From positions 1 to 7,766 of the forward strand of contig CAJCHQ010000240.1 in the NCBI GenBank assembly GCA_903970295.1: DNA of 7,766 bases. The letters run 5' to 3'. Source of the DNA: Bryobacterales bacterium (GTDB lineage Bacteria > Cyanobacteriota > Vampirovibrionia > Obscuribacterales > Obscuribacteraceae). This document shows, one piece after another, positions 1 through 5,076 of this stretch (the first letter of the stretch is position 1; each line of letters starts with the position of its first letter). The translations under genes were made by a program, and so were the position numbers. The notes beneath the pieces were generated by a model. That model ran no database searches and was not told the DNA's origin. It worked only from the letters and a program-made list of their open reading frames with translations.

Positions 1-1
1 G

Positions 2-1093
2 GATTGCCACAAAATTTTCGATCCCAAAATTCAACTCAAATACACCAATCAGGCGATCAGCCCACTTAAGACGGACAAATACATTTTCAGCCAGTACATG
101 CCCTATTTGTTCACACTGATGATTCCCTTTGCCTTAATGGAAATTCGCACCGCTTTTTTTGTTTGGACGATTTTTGCTGCCGTCAGCTGCGCTCTTGGAC
201 TCTGGCTATTGATGGACGATTCGCGTCGGCTGAGCAAAGTAGCGAAGGCCTGCTTTTTGATTGGATTCGCGGCATCACTGCCGAACATGATCAATATCTA
301 TTTCGGCGGACTGTCACCCTTTATCGTTGCCCTCTTGTGCGTCTACTTTTGGGGCTTCAACAAGCGCCGCGATCTGCTCGCCGGTTTTGCTCTGGCTCTA
401 TCCACGCTCAAACCTCAGTATACGGTTTTTGCCGCTTTACCCTGCCTCGCGCACAAGCGCTTCAAACTTATTGCAGCAGCAGCAGTTGGTGAAATAGTTC
501 TGCTGACGCTGGCTGGTCTCAACGCTGGCTGGGAAAACGTGATTAATTATCCGCAAATACTTCTCAAAGCCGATACCTCGAGTGAATTTCTCGGCGTTTT
601 TCCAGAGAAAATGGTCTCTCTCCGCGGTCCCCTGAGCTCTTTTTTGCCGCCACATCTTTCAATGCAAATTTGCCTGGCGGGGATGGCAGTGGCATTCTTC
701 GGCTTATTCTGGCTATGGACAAAAACTGCTGCCGACAAGCCAATTCAGGTGGCCTGGGCCATGTCGGCAACGATGCTGGCGATTATGATCGTCAGTCCGC
801 ATACGCACATTTACGATTGTATTTATTTAGTACTGCCTGCGGTGCTGACCTTGAAAACGCCAAGCCTGACAGGAAACTTTTTCACACAACCGGCTGAGTT
901 CAGGCTGTGGTCGTATCTGCTCCTTTTCTATCCCTTTTTGAGCTGGTGTCTGTACCTTGGACTTGTCAGGTTCGGCAATTGGAGCAGCTACTGGGCCTTG
1001 GTCTATAACTCGATCATGCTCTTGATCGCAGTCAGACAATGGCGCCGAGCAGGTAGTGATCAAGCCTTGGGCGGCGGTTGCGGCTTACCATAA
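2..1093 (+). CDS. Glycosyltransferase family 87 / DUF2029 membrane protein, 5'-truncated by window edge
   Basis: The reading frame is open from base 2, so the gene begins upstream of the window. The ATG at 98 is internal, because the codons before it encode ordinary protein. The 363 visible residues are very hydrophobic, with about eight membrane-spanning stretches. The central segment reads as a classic DUF2029 block: a Gly-Gly-Leu-Ser-Pro loop (bases about 308-322), a helix, a basic turn (NKRRD), a helix, then Leu-Lys-Pro-Gln (bases about 407-418), the family hallmark. Known relatives are GT-C polyprenyl-phosphate-dependent mannosyl- or arabinosyltransferases acting on the outer face of the cytoplasmic membrane. 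The N-terminal helix and loop expected to carry the catalytic aspartate lie outside the window, so activity cannot be judged. Donor and acceptor are unknown. The stop TAA at 1091-1093 lies inside the 3' end of the convergent gene. The family call is fairly sure; the substrate is not known. Confidence 0.85.
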   Translation, partial: DCHKIFDPKIQLKYTNQAISPLKTDKYIFSQYMPYLFTLMIPFALMEIRTAFFVWTIFAAVSCALGLWLLMDDSRRLSKVAKACFLIGFAASLPNMINIYFGGLSPFIVALLCVYFWGFNKRRDLLAGFALALSTLKPQYTVFAALPCLAHKRFKLIAAAAVGEIVLLTLAGLNAGWENVINYPQILLKADTSSEFLGVFPEKMVSLRGPLSSFLPPHLSMQICLAGMAVAFFGLFWLWTKTAADKPIQVAWAMSATMLAIMIVSPHTHIYDCIYLVLPAVLTLKTPSLTGNFFTQPAEFRLWSYLLLFYPFLSWCLYLGLVRFGNWSSYWALVYNSIMLLIAVRQWRRAGSDQALGGGCGLP

Positions 1094-1524
1094 ACCTTGA
1101 CCAGCTTACAGACGCTGACTAAATATTCGCGATTGATGAAGGGATACATAATGCCAAGCTCATCGACTCCGCACCCGGTAAACTCCTGGACCGTGTACGC
1201 GCTTATGACTTGATCGATCGCTGAGGCCACGAGGTCGAGCGAAACACCTTCACCGCACGTTTTGCTTAATAAGCCATTGGCGCAGGCCTCAGCTTCGGGC
1301 CAGGCTTGTTGCCAGTTGGCACCACCATGCAATTTGAGAAAAATCTCCTCGACGACGTAGAGCGCCAGATCCAAAATGCTTGAGCCCGGTTCAGGAGGTT
1401 TTGAAGCAGACCGGTCGTCTCCTGAGCCAGTTTCCACTGCTGTCTGGCCGGCGCGACCTCCCGAGCCGCCACCTTTGGCTTTCTCGACTTTTAGTTCAGG
1501 CGGTTTGCCGTCGTTTTGCTGCAT
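1060..1524 (-). CDS. Orphan hypothetical protein with Gly/Pro-rich, charged N-terminus
   Basis: This is a 154-residue protein that I do not recognise. Residues 1-48 are low-complexity, rich in Lys, Gly, Ser, Pro and acids, and probably disordered. Residues about 50-140 look folded and mainly helical, starting with SILDLALYVVEEIFLKL. This part carries four scattered cysteines and ends in a basic, proline-rich tail (KPQPPPKA). There is no signal peptide or membrane helix. The start is well supported: AGGAG (minus strand, 1535-1531) sits six bases before the ATG. The 3' end overlaps the convergent glycosyltransferase gene by 34 bp. It lies 73 bp downstream of the methyltransferase gene on the same strand, so it could be the last member of that transcript, although its own good ribosome site suggests independent translation. 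It may be lineage-specific. That it is a gene is likely; function is unknown. Confidence 0.65.
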   Translation of the reverse strand: MQQNDGKPPELKVEKAKGGGSGGRAGQTAVETGSGDDRSASKPPEPGSSILDLALYVVEEIFLKLHGGANWQQAWPEAEACANGLLSKTCGEGVSLDLVASAIDQVISAYTVQEFTGCGVDELGIMYPFINREYLVSVCKLVKVYGKPQPPPKA

Positions 1525-1597
1525 TTTAGACTCCTGGCGCGATTATACGTCCTCCAGGCTCACCTGAACTTAAAATTGAGATGCACGCACCACGTGC

Positions 1598-2350
1598 TTA
1601 GCCGCGAGTTTTAGCACAAATCAAGCGCCAGCCCACAGCCGCAATCTCATTTGCGGCGATCAGCGATTTCTCTTCGTCTAGCAGCTGCCGAGCAAAGTCC
1701 AGCCCCCTCTCGTCATTGACAAGAAGATCCAGCAGATAGCGATACAAGTAAGGTCCACTCTCTACTTGCCTGAACGAAAACCATGCGCTCGTCGCACTGA
1801 ACATCGTCTGCGAATCTGCAACATGATGTTGCTCGTAAAACAGTCGCCATCGTTCGAGCGATCCAGCAGTCGTTTCTCGATGACGCTCGTTTTTTTGCAG
1901 CAAGCCTAGCGTCAGCGCTTGTGATTTCTTTTCGCCCAACCAACTGACGGCGTCTGCGTCGGCGAGCTCGTATCCAAAGTCTTCGACAATCACCAAGCCC
2001 CCGGCCGCGAGCAACTTAGCGGCCTTCTTCACTGCCAAATCGAGAGGAGCGATGTGGTGCAACGAGCGAGTAAATAAAAGCAAGTCGAAGTCTTGATTGA
2101 ATTCGTATGTGAGGAAATCTGCATGAACACAGCTCACACCGCGAGATCTGGCTGCCGCTACGGCGTCGGCGTTGGCATCAATGCCGCAAACGGTCATGCC
2201 TTTCTGGCTTAGAGCAAAAGCTAGATGTCCCAGTCCGCATCCAACCTCAAGCACTCTACTTGGATAAACGAGAGCAGCAGAAGCAAGATGGCGATCGATC
2301 AGCGCCAGAGTTTCAGCGGTCGCCAAACTGAGGATATCAATGGCTGGCAA
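1598..2350 (-). CDS. Class I SAM-dependent methyltransferase, probable TTG start
   Basis: A 250-residue protein with the Rossmann-fold methyltransferase core. Motif I is VLEVGCGLG (residues 33-41), the glycine-rich loop that binds S-adenosylmethionine. The acidic residue ending strand 2 is Asp58 (CGID). A motif II-like Asp78 (HADF) follows, then FDLLLFTRSLHHI (88-100) for strand 4 and LLAAGGLVIVEDF for strand 5. This matches the Methyltransf_11/25 type. The roughly 120 C-terminal residues (WRLFYEQHHV, SAWFSFRQVESGPYLYRYL) probably form a substrate lid, and the substrate is not evident. There is no ATG before residue 52, which lies inside the core, so the TTG at 2350-2348 is the best start; an upstream start is blocked by the in-frame TAG at 2359-2357. 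No Shine-Dalgarno sequence precedes it, so translation probably depends on coupling to the PPC gene that ends six bases earlier. The fold is certain; the exact start is less so. Confidence 0.88.
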   Translation of the reverse strand: MPAIDILSLATAETLALIDRHLASAALVYPSRVLEVGCGLGHLAFALSQKGMTVCGIDANADAVAAARSRGVSCVHADFLTYEFNQDFDLLLFTRSLHHIAPLDLAVKKAAKLLAAGGLVIVEDFGYELADADAVSWLGEKKSQALTLGLLQKNERHRETTAGSLERWRLFYEQHHVADSQTMFSATSAWFSFRQVESGPYLYRYLLDLLVNDERGLDFARQLLDEEKSLIAANEIAAVGWRLICAKTRG

Positions 2351-2359
2351 GGTCGACTA
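2348..2359 (-). other. In-frame TAG junction between the PPC and methyltransferase genes
   Basis: Read on the minus strand, the PPC gene ends in TAG (2359-2357), followed by two codons (TCG, ACC) and then the TTG proposed as the methyltransferase start. Both genes are in the same frame, so only this one stop separates them. The 27 bases before the TTG contain no AGGAGG-like sequence. Termination-reinitiation is the simplest reading. Occasional readthrough giving a PPC-methyltransferase fusion is possible but unproven. Confidence 0.6.
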
Positions 2360-2779
2360 TCTGGTGCTAGGCTCAACGGCCCGCACAAGCAGCTCTTTGT
2401 AGCCGGTATCGGGGTCATTGACCCGCTCGAAAACATACGCATCGCTCAAGTTATGAATAACGATTTCTACTGTCGTATTAACTTCGCATCCATTCAGCAT
2501 ATGACCGCCGAATGTGTTGCCTTGACTATTGGCCACGGCGACGTGCACGTGCATGCCACCTTTTCCGAGCGTGCCGCTCAGGCAAACAATCTCGAAGGGC
2601 CCGACCAAATTTTTGATTTCGCCACTGCCCATGCGGATCGACGCACAGGAAAGGGAGCCGACTGCACTGACTATGGCGGCAGCTTGCAGCTTATGCTCAC
2701 GACTGATGTTTTGCAGAGCTTCCTTCAAATCATCTTTGGGAGAAAGCCGCACGGCAATAATTTTCTGAAAGCTATTCAT
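2357..2779 (-). CDS. PPC/DUF296 domain protein (stand-alone)
   Basis: A 140-residue protein that is essentially one PPC (plant and prokaryote conserved, DUF296) domain of normal bacterial length. The family's metal-site histidines are present: His77 and His79 in GGMHVHVAVAN, and His93 in FGGHMLNG. They are followed by the usual CEVNTTVEIVI strand, and the C-terminal signature FERVNDPDTGYKELLV is also intact. Known structures of prokaryotic relatives are trimers with a metal held by three histidines. Plant relatives are AT-hook DNA-binding proteins, but no AT-hook is seen here. The biochemical role of the bacterial stand-alone form is not established. The start is supported by AAAGGAG (minus strand, 2791-2785) five bases before the ATG. 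It is the first gene of a tight unit with the methyltransferase. The stop is TAG, in the same frame as the downstream gene. Confidence 0.9.
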   Translation of the reverse strand: MNSFQKIIAVRLSPKDDLKEALQNISREHKLQAAAIVSAVGSLSCASIRMGSGEIKNLVGPFEIVCLSGTLGKGGMHVHVAVANSQGNTFGGHMLNGCEVNTTVEIVIHNLSDAYVFERVNDPDTGYKELLVRAVEPSTR

Positions 2780-2892
2780 GTCGGCTCCTTTCGCAACAGG
2801 CTCTAATGATGGGCCGCTCCGCTTAATTCGTCAACATAGGCACCGCTTACAGAGTGCAGCGAATGATAAGAGATCTCGGTCGAGCAAACATT

Positions 2893-2898
2893 ATTATA
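2893..2898 (-). promoter_or_regulatory. Candidate -10 box for the PPC-methyltransferase unit
   Basis: The minus strand reads a perfect TATAAT here, about 110 bases before the PPC start codon. No good TTGACA-like box lies 16-18 bases further upstream; the hexamer at 17-bp spacing is TACTGA. The promoter may therefore be weak or activator-dependent. The A/T-rich patch stands out from the surrounding sequence, but the call rests on the -10 alone. Confidence 0.35.
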
Positions 2899-2902
2899 TA
2901 CT
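2897..2902 (+). promoter_or_regulatory. Candidate -10 box for the small membrane protein gene
   Basis: TATACT, one mismatch from the consensus, lies about 78 bases before the ATG at 2980 and overlaps the minus-strand TATAAT by two bases. A matching -35 box is not evident. If both boxes are used, polymerase binding for the two directions would be mutually exclusive. Confidence 0.28.
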
Positions 2903-2979
2903 CTTAAGACTTTTATCAGTACCGGCTCGAAATTCGTGGGCATAGACCTCTCAGCAGTTACCACACAGCGATTCAAGAC

Positions 2980-3390
2980 ATGCCAGACCCACAAAAAAGA
3001 TCGAAAGATCCGATTGCTTTCGCTCGCCGATATAAACCCAATAAAAGCCTTCGTCACACCGTCATCGGTTTGAACGTCCTGTTGAGCCTGGCTATCGCAG
3101 TCTTGCTCTTTCAAAACACGCAAATACAATTTGGTGTGTGGATTGCCGCTCTGCTATCCACAGTTTTTTTCGTTGCCACCACTATTTTTGTTCTTGCGGC
3201 TAATATTCTGCTCTATAAGAAAGTCATCCGTAAACGCTTTCAGGACCCACTGCAGTCAAGCGACAACATAGATGTTCTCCAACAACAGCTCGAACTGTGC
3301 CTGGAGTTTGGTGATGTCGAAAAGGCTGATAGAATTTCTCGAAAATTATTGAAAATGTCCGAATATCCCGTCGAAAACGCAGTCATTTAG
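2980..3390 (+). CDS. Small two-helix inner-membrane protein, unknown function
   Basis: A 136-residue protein that I do not recognise. The N-terminus (residues 1-25) is strongly basic (PQKRSKDP, ARRYKPNK). Two membrane helices follow, about 27-45 and 52-78, joined by a short polar loop (FQNTQIQFG). Next comes a basic KKVIRKR at 80-86, then a cytoplasmic tail of about 50 residues. By the positive-inside rule both ends face the cytoplasm. The tail (DVLQQQLELCLEFGDVEKADRISRKLL, about 98-124) looks like a pair of amphipathic helices with the rhythm of a single TPR-like hairpin, which could bind a partner. ATG at 2980 is the only usable start, because the frame is closed by TAA at 2905 and has no ATG, GTG or TTG between. 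No clear ribosome site precedes it. It is transcribed away from the PPC gene and lies 92 bp before the transporter. Confidence 0.72.
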   Translation: MPDPQKRSKDPIAFARRYKPNKSLRHTVIGLNVLLSLAIAVLLFQNTQIQFGVWIAALLSTVFFVATTIFVLAANILLYKKVIRKRFQDPLQSSDNIDVLQQQLELCLEFGDVEKADRISRKLLKMSEYPVENAVI

Positions 3391-3424
3391 CAAGTCAAGC
3401 AGCCTCGTTATCCGCGATTTAATT

Positions 3425-3430
3425 TATGAT
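3425..3430 (+). promoter_or_regulatory. Candidate -10 box for the MFS transporter gene
   Basis: TATGAT differs from TATAAT at one base and lies about 50 bases before the transporter start. The expected transcription start would be near 3437, directly at the foot of the stem-loop at 3438-3456. No convincing -35 box is seen at the right distance, so this is tentative. Confidence 0.25.
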
Positions 3431-3437
3431 TGGCTCT

Positions 3438-3456
3438 GACGCAAAAGTCTTGCGTC
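3438..3456 (+). promoter_or_regulatory. Perfect 7-bp inverted repeat (stem-loop or operator) in the transporter leader
   Basis: GACGCAA, a five-base spacer (AAGTC) and TTGCGTC form a perfect inverted repeat 26 bases before the transporter ATG. There is no run of T after it (GTTGCTTA follows), so it does not look like an intrinsic terminator of the upstream gene. It could be a 5'-end RNA hairpin, a dimeric regulator's operator, or chance. Confidence 0.4.
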
Positions 3457-3482
3457 GTTGCTTACACTAAGCGGAGTCAAGG

Positions 3483-4919
3483 ATGTCTTCCGGCAGGTGG
3501 ATCGAAACTGAAATTCCGGCACGCATGGACCGTCTGCCCTGGAGTCGCTGGCATTGGTTGATCGTTGTTGCCCTGGGAGTGACCTGGATTCTCGATGGTT
3601 TGCAAGTAACACTCGGGGGCGCCATCGGGCCAACTCTGAAGGATTCTGCCACCTTAGCTTTGACTGAAGCTCAAATTGGTCAGGGCGCTAGTTGCTATCT
3701 GGCGGGCGCCGTCATAGGCGCATTGGTTTTCGGGTATGGCACCGACCGTTTCGGGCGCAAGAAGCTTTTCTATGTGACGCTCATCGTTTACTTAAGTGCA
3801 GTATTGTTGACTGCGTTCTCCTGGAATTTCGCTAGCTACGCTGTGTTTCTCGCCATAACGGGAGCCGGTATCGGCGGCGAATACGCGGCGATCAACTCCG
3901 CTATCGACGAATTGATCCCCGCTCGTGTGCGCGGGCGCGTTGACCTGATTATCAATTCGACGTATTGGCTCGGCGCCGCCCTTGGCGCTGGAGCCACCGT
4001 TTTCCTGCTCGATCCCAAAATTATTCCACTCTGGTTAGGTTGGCGTTTGGCGTTCGCCTTGGGCGCCGCGCTAGGTCTTGTGGTTTTGTTCTTTCGCCAT
4101 TGGGTGCCGGAAAGTCCGCGATGGCTGATGATTCACGGTAAAAGCGAAGAAGCCGAAAAGATCGTCGCGGACATCGAAAACACAGTATCCGACGGTCACC
4201 CGGAGACACTTCCTGCATACGAGCATGTGTCCCTCAGAATTAAAGAGCGCACCCATACACCGTTGCGAGAAATTTGGCAGGCGATCGTCCACGAACACCG
4301 CAAGCGATCGGTCTTGGGTCTGGCTCTTATGAGTTCCCAGGCCTTTTTCTACAACGCCATATTTTTCACTTATGGTCTCGTGCTGCAGAGTTTCTACAAT
4401 ATTCCCGCTCAAAACATTGGCTTCTACATCCTGCCTTTCGCCCTGGGAAATCTGTTAGGTCCCGTTCTGACCGGTCATTTCTTCGACACGATTGGCAGGA
4501 AGAAAATGATCATCGCCACCTACGGTCTTTCAGGAGTACTTTTAGCGATAACAGCGATGCTGTTTCGGGCAGGCATGTTAACAGCCGATACTCAATCACT
4601 GGCCTGGACAATCATTTTCTTCATTGCCTCATCGGCAGCTAGCTCAGCCTATCTGACAGTGAGCGAAATTTTTCCCCTGGAAATTCGCGGAATGGCGATT
4701 GCAATTTTTTATGCAGTTGGCACACTGGTCGGTGGCGTTTTCGCTCCTTCCATTTTCACCAGTCTGATTGGCACGCACTCACGAGATGCCCTGACTGGAG
4801 GCTATCTAGCTGGAGCTTTGCTGATGATTTTGGCGGCCACCGCCGAGGCGTTCCTGGGCGTAGATGCTGAAGGGAAATCATTAGAATCAATCACGGCACC
4901 ACTTTCGACGCGCGACTAG
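3483..4919 (+). CDS. Major facilitator superfamily transporter, sugar/metabolite:H+ symporter type
   Basis: A 478-residue protein with the expected 12 membrane helices and a central cytoplasmic loop (about 217-275). MFS motif A appears after helix 2 as GYGTDRFGRKK (84-94) and again in the second half as FDTIGRKK (334-341), the internal duplication typical of the superfamily. GGEYAAINSAIDELIPARVRGR spans 131-152, PESPRWL 209-215 and SEIFPLEIRG 394-403, all characteristic of sugar-porter and metabolite-symporter branches. Helix 1 carries the acidic residue in WILDGLQ (Asp38), seen in organic-acid and nicotinate-type symporters. The substrate cannot be read from sequence; a sugar, aromatic acid, nicotinate or amino-acid-like compound are all possible. 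GGAG (3473-3476) lies six bases before the ATG and fixes the start. The MocR regulator 157 bp downstream on the same strand could control it. Confidence 0.92.
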   Translation: MSSGRWIETEIPARMDRLPWSRWHWLIVVALGVTWILDGLQVTLGGAIGPTLKDSATLALTEAQIGQGASCYLAGAVIGALVFGYGTDRFGRKKLFYVTLIVYLSAVLLTAFSWNFASYAVFLAITGAGIGGEYAAINSAIDELIPARVRGRVDLIINSTYWLGAALGAGATVFLLDPKIIPLWLGWRLAFALGAALGLVVLFFRHWVPESPRWLMIHGKSEEAEKIVADIENTVSDGHPETLPAYEHVSLRIKERTHTPLREIWQAIVHEHRKRSVLGLALMSSQAFFYNAIFFTYGLVLQSFYNIPAQNIGFYILPFALGNLLGPVLTGHFFDTIGRKKMIIATYGLSGVLLAITAMLFRAGMLTADTQSLAWTIIFFIASSAASSAYLTVSEIFPLEIRGMAIAIFYAVGTLVGGVFAPSIFTSLIGTHSRDALTGGYLAGALLMILAATAEAFLGVDAEGKSLESITAPLSTRD

Positions 4920-4953
4920 AGCCCTACATCGCCGCATAGCCTGGAGGCGCAAC

Positions 4954-4965
4954 GCTAGAAGCTAG
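4954..4965 (+). repeat. Short direct repeat GCTAG-N2-GCTAG
   Basis: GCTAG occurs at 4954-4958 and 4961-4965, and a third copy lies at 5035-5039, all between the transporter and the MocR gene. It could be part of a regulator site, but the units are short and chance is a real possibility. I see no intrinsic terminator after the transporter. Confidence 0.2.
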
Positions 4966-4983
4966 GCGCGGCCGAAATGACCG

Positions 4984-4999
4984 TGTCAACTCAATGTCA
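4984..4999 (+). promoter_or_regulatory. TGTCA direct repeat, one helical turn apart, upstream of the MocR gene
   Basis: TGTCA starts at 4984 and again at 4995, an 11-bp period that puts both on one face of DNA. MocR-type regulators commonly bind direct repeats near their own genes, so this is a candidate operator. The match is short, and no binding motif for this regulator is known to me. Confidence 0.22.
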
Positions 5000-5013
5000 T
5001 ATTCTGTTGCTAA

Positions 5014-5023
5014 TGTTCGAACA
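5014..5023 (+). promoter_or_regulatory. Perfect 10-bp palindrome TGTTCGAACA upstream of the MocR gene
   Basis: TGTTCGAACA is fully self-complementary and lies 53 bases before the MocR start codon, close to the TGTCA repeats. It has the form of an operator for a dimeric regulator. It resembles half-sites of Gram-positive/cyanobacterial LexA boxes, but inverted in arrangement, so I do not call it a LexA box. In 150 bp a palindrome this long is only mildly unexpected. Confidence 0.3.
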
Positions 5024-5076
5024 AACGAGCGCAGGCTAGTTCCACTCATTTAAAGCGGGCGGCGAGATTTACTGGC

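Noticed and set aside
98..1093. ATG at 98 as the true start of the glycosyltransferase
   Set aside because: The frame is open to the window edge with protein-like codons upstream, and a start at 98 would cut off the N-terminal half of the first visible domain.
2225..2806. 193-codon plus-strand open frame
   Set aside because: It lies antisense to the PPC gene and the start of the methyltransferase, both of which have strong family motifs. Its translation has no recognisable features.
2803..2943. Possible 46-residue minus-strand peptide (start ATG at 2943) directly before the PPC gene
   Set aside because: Its GAGG lies only three bases from the ATG, the peptide is featureless, and it contains the A/T-rich -10 region. 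It is more likely part of the promoter and leader.
2803..3129. 108-codon minus-strand frame
   Set aside because: It runs antisense to the membrane protein gene, whose hydrophobic pattern and charge distribution are far more protein-like.
3438..3456. Intrinsic terminator of the small membrane protein gene
   Set aside because: The stem is real but is not followed by a T-run, and it sits just before the transporter's ribosome site.
4921..4968. GC-rich terminator hairpin after the MFS gene
   Set aside because: Only short, poorly nested complementary segments are present, without a T-run.
5014..5023. LexA/SOS box
   Set aside because: The known Gram-positive and cyanobacterial boxes have GAAC before GTTC with a spacer. 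Here the order is reversed and there is no spacer.
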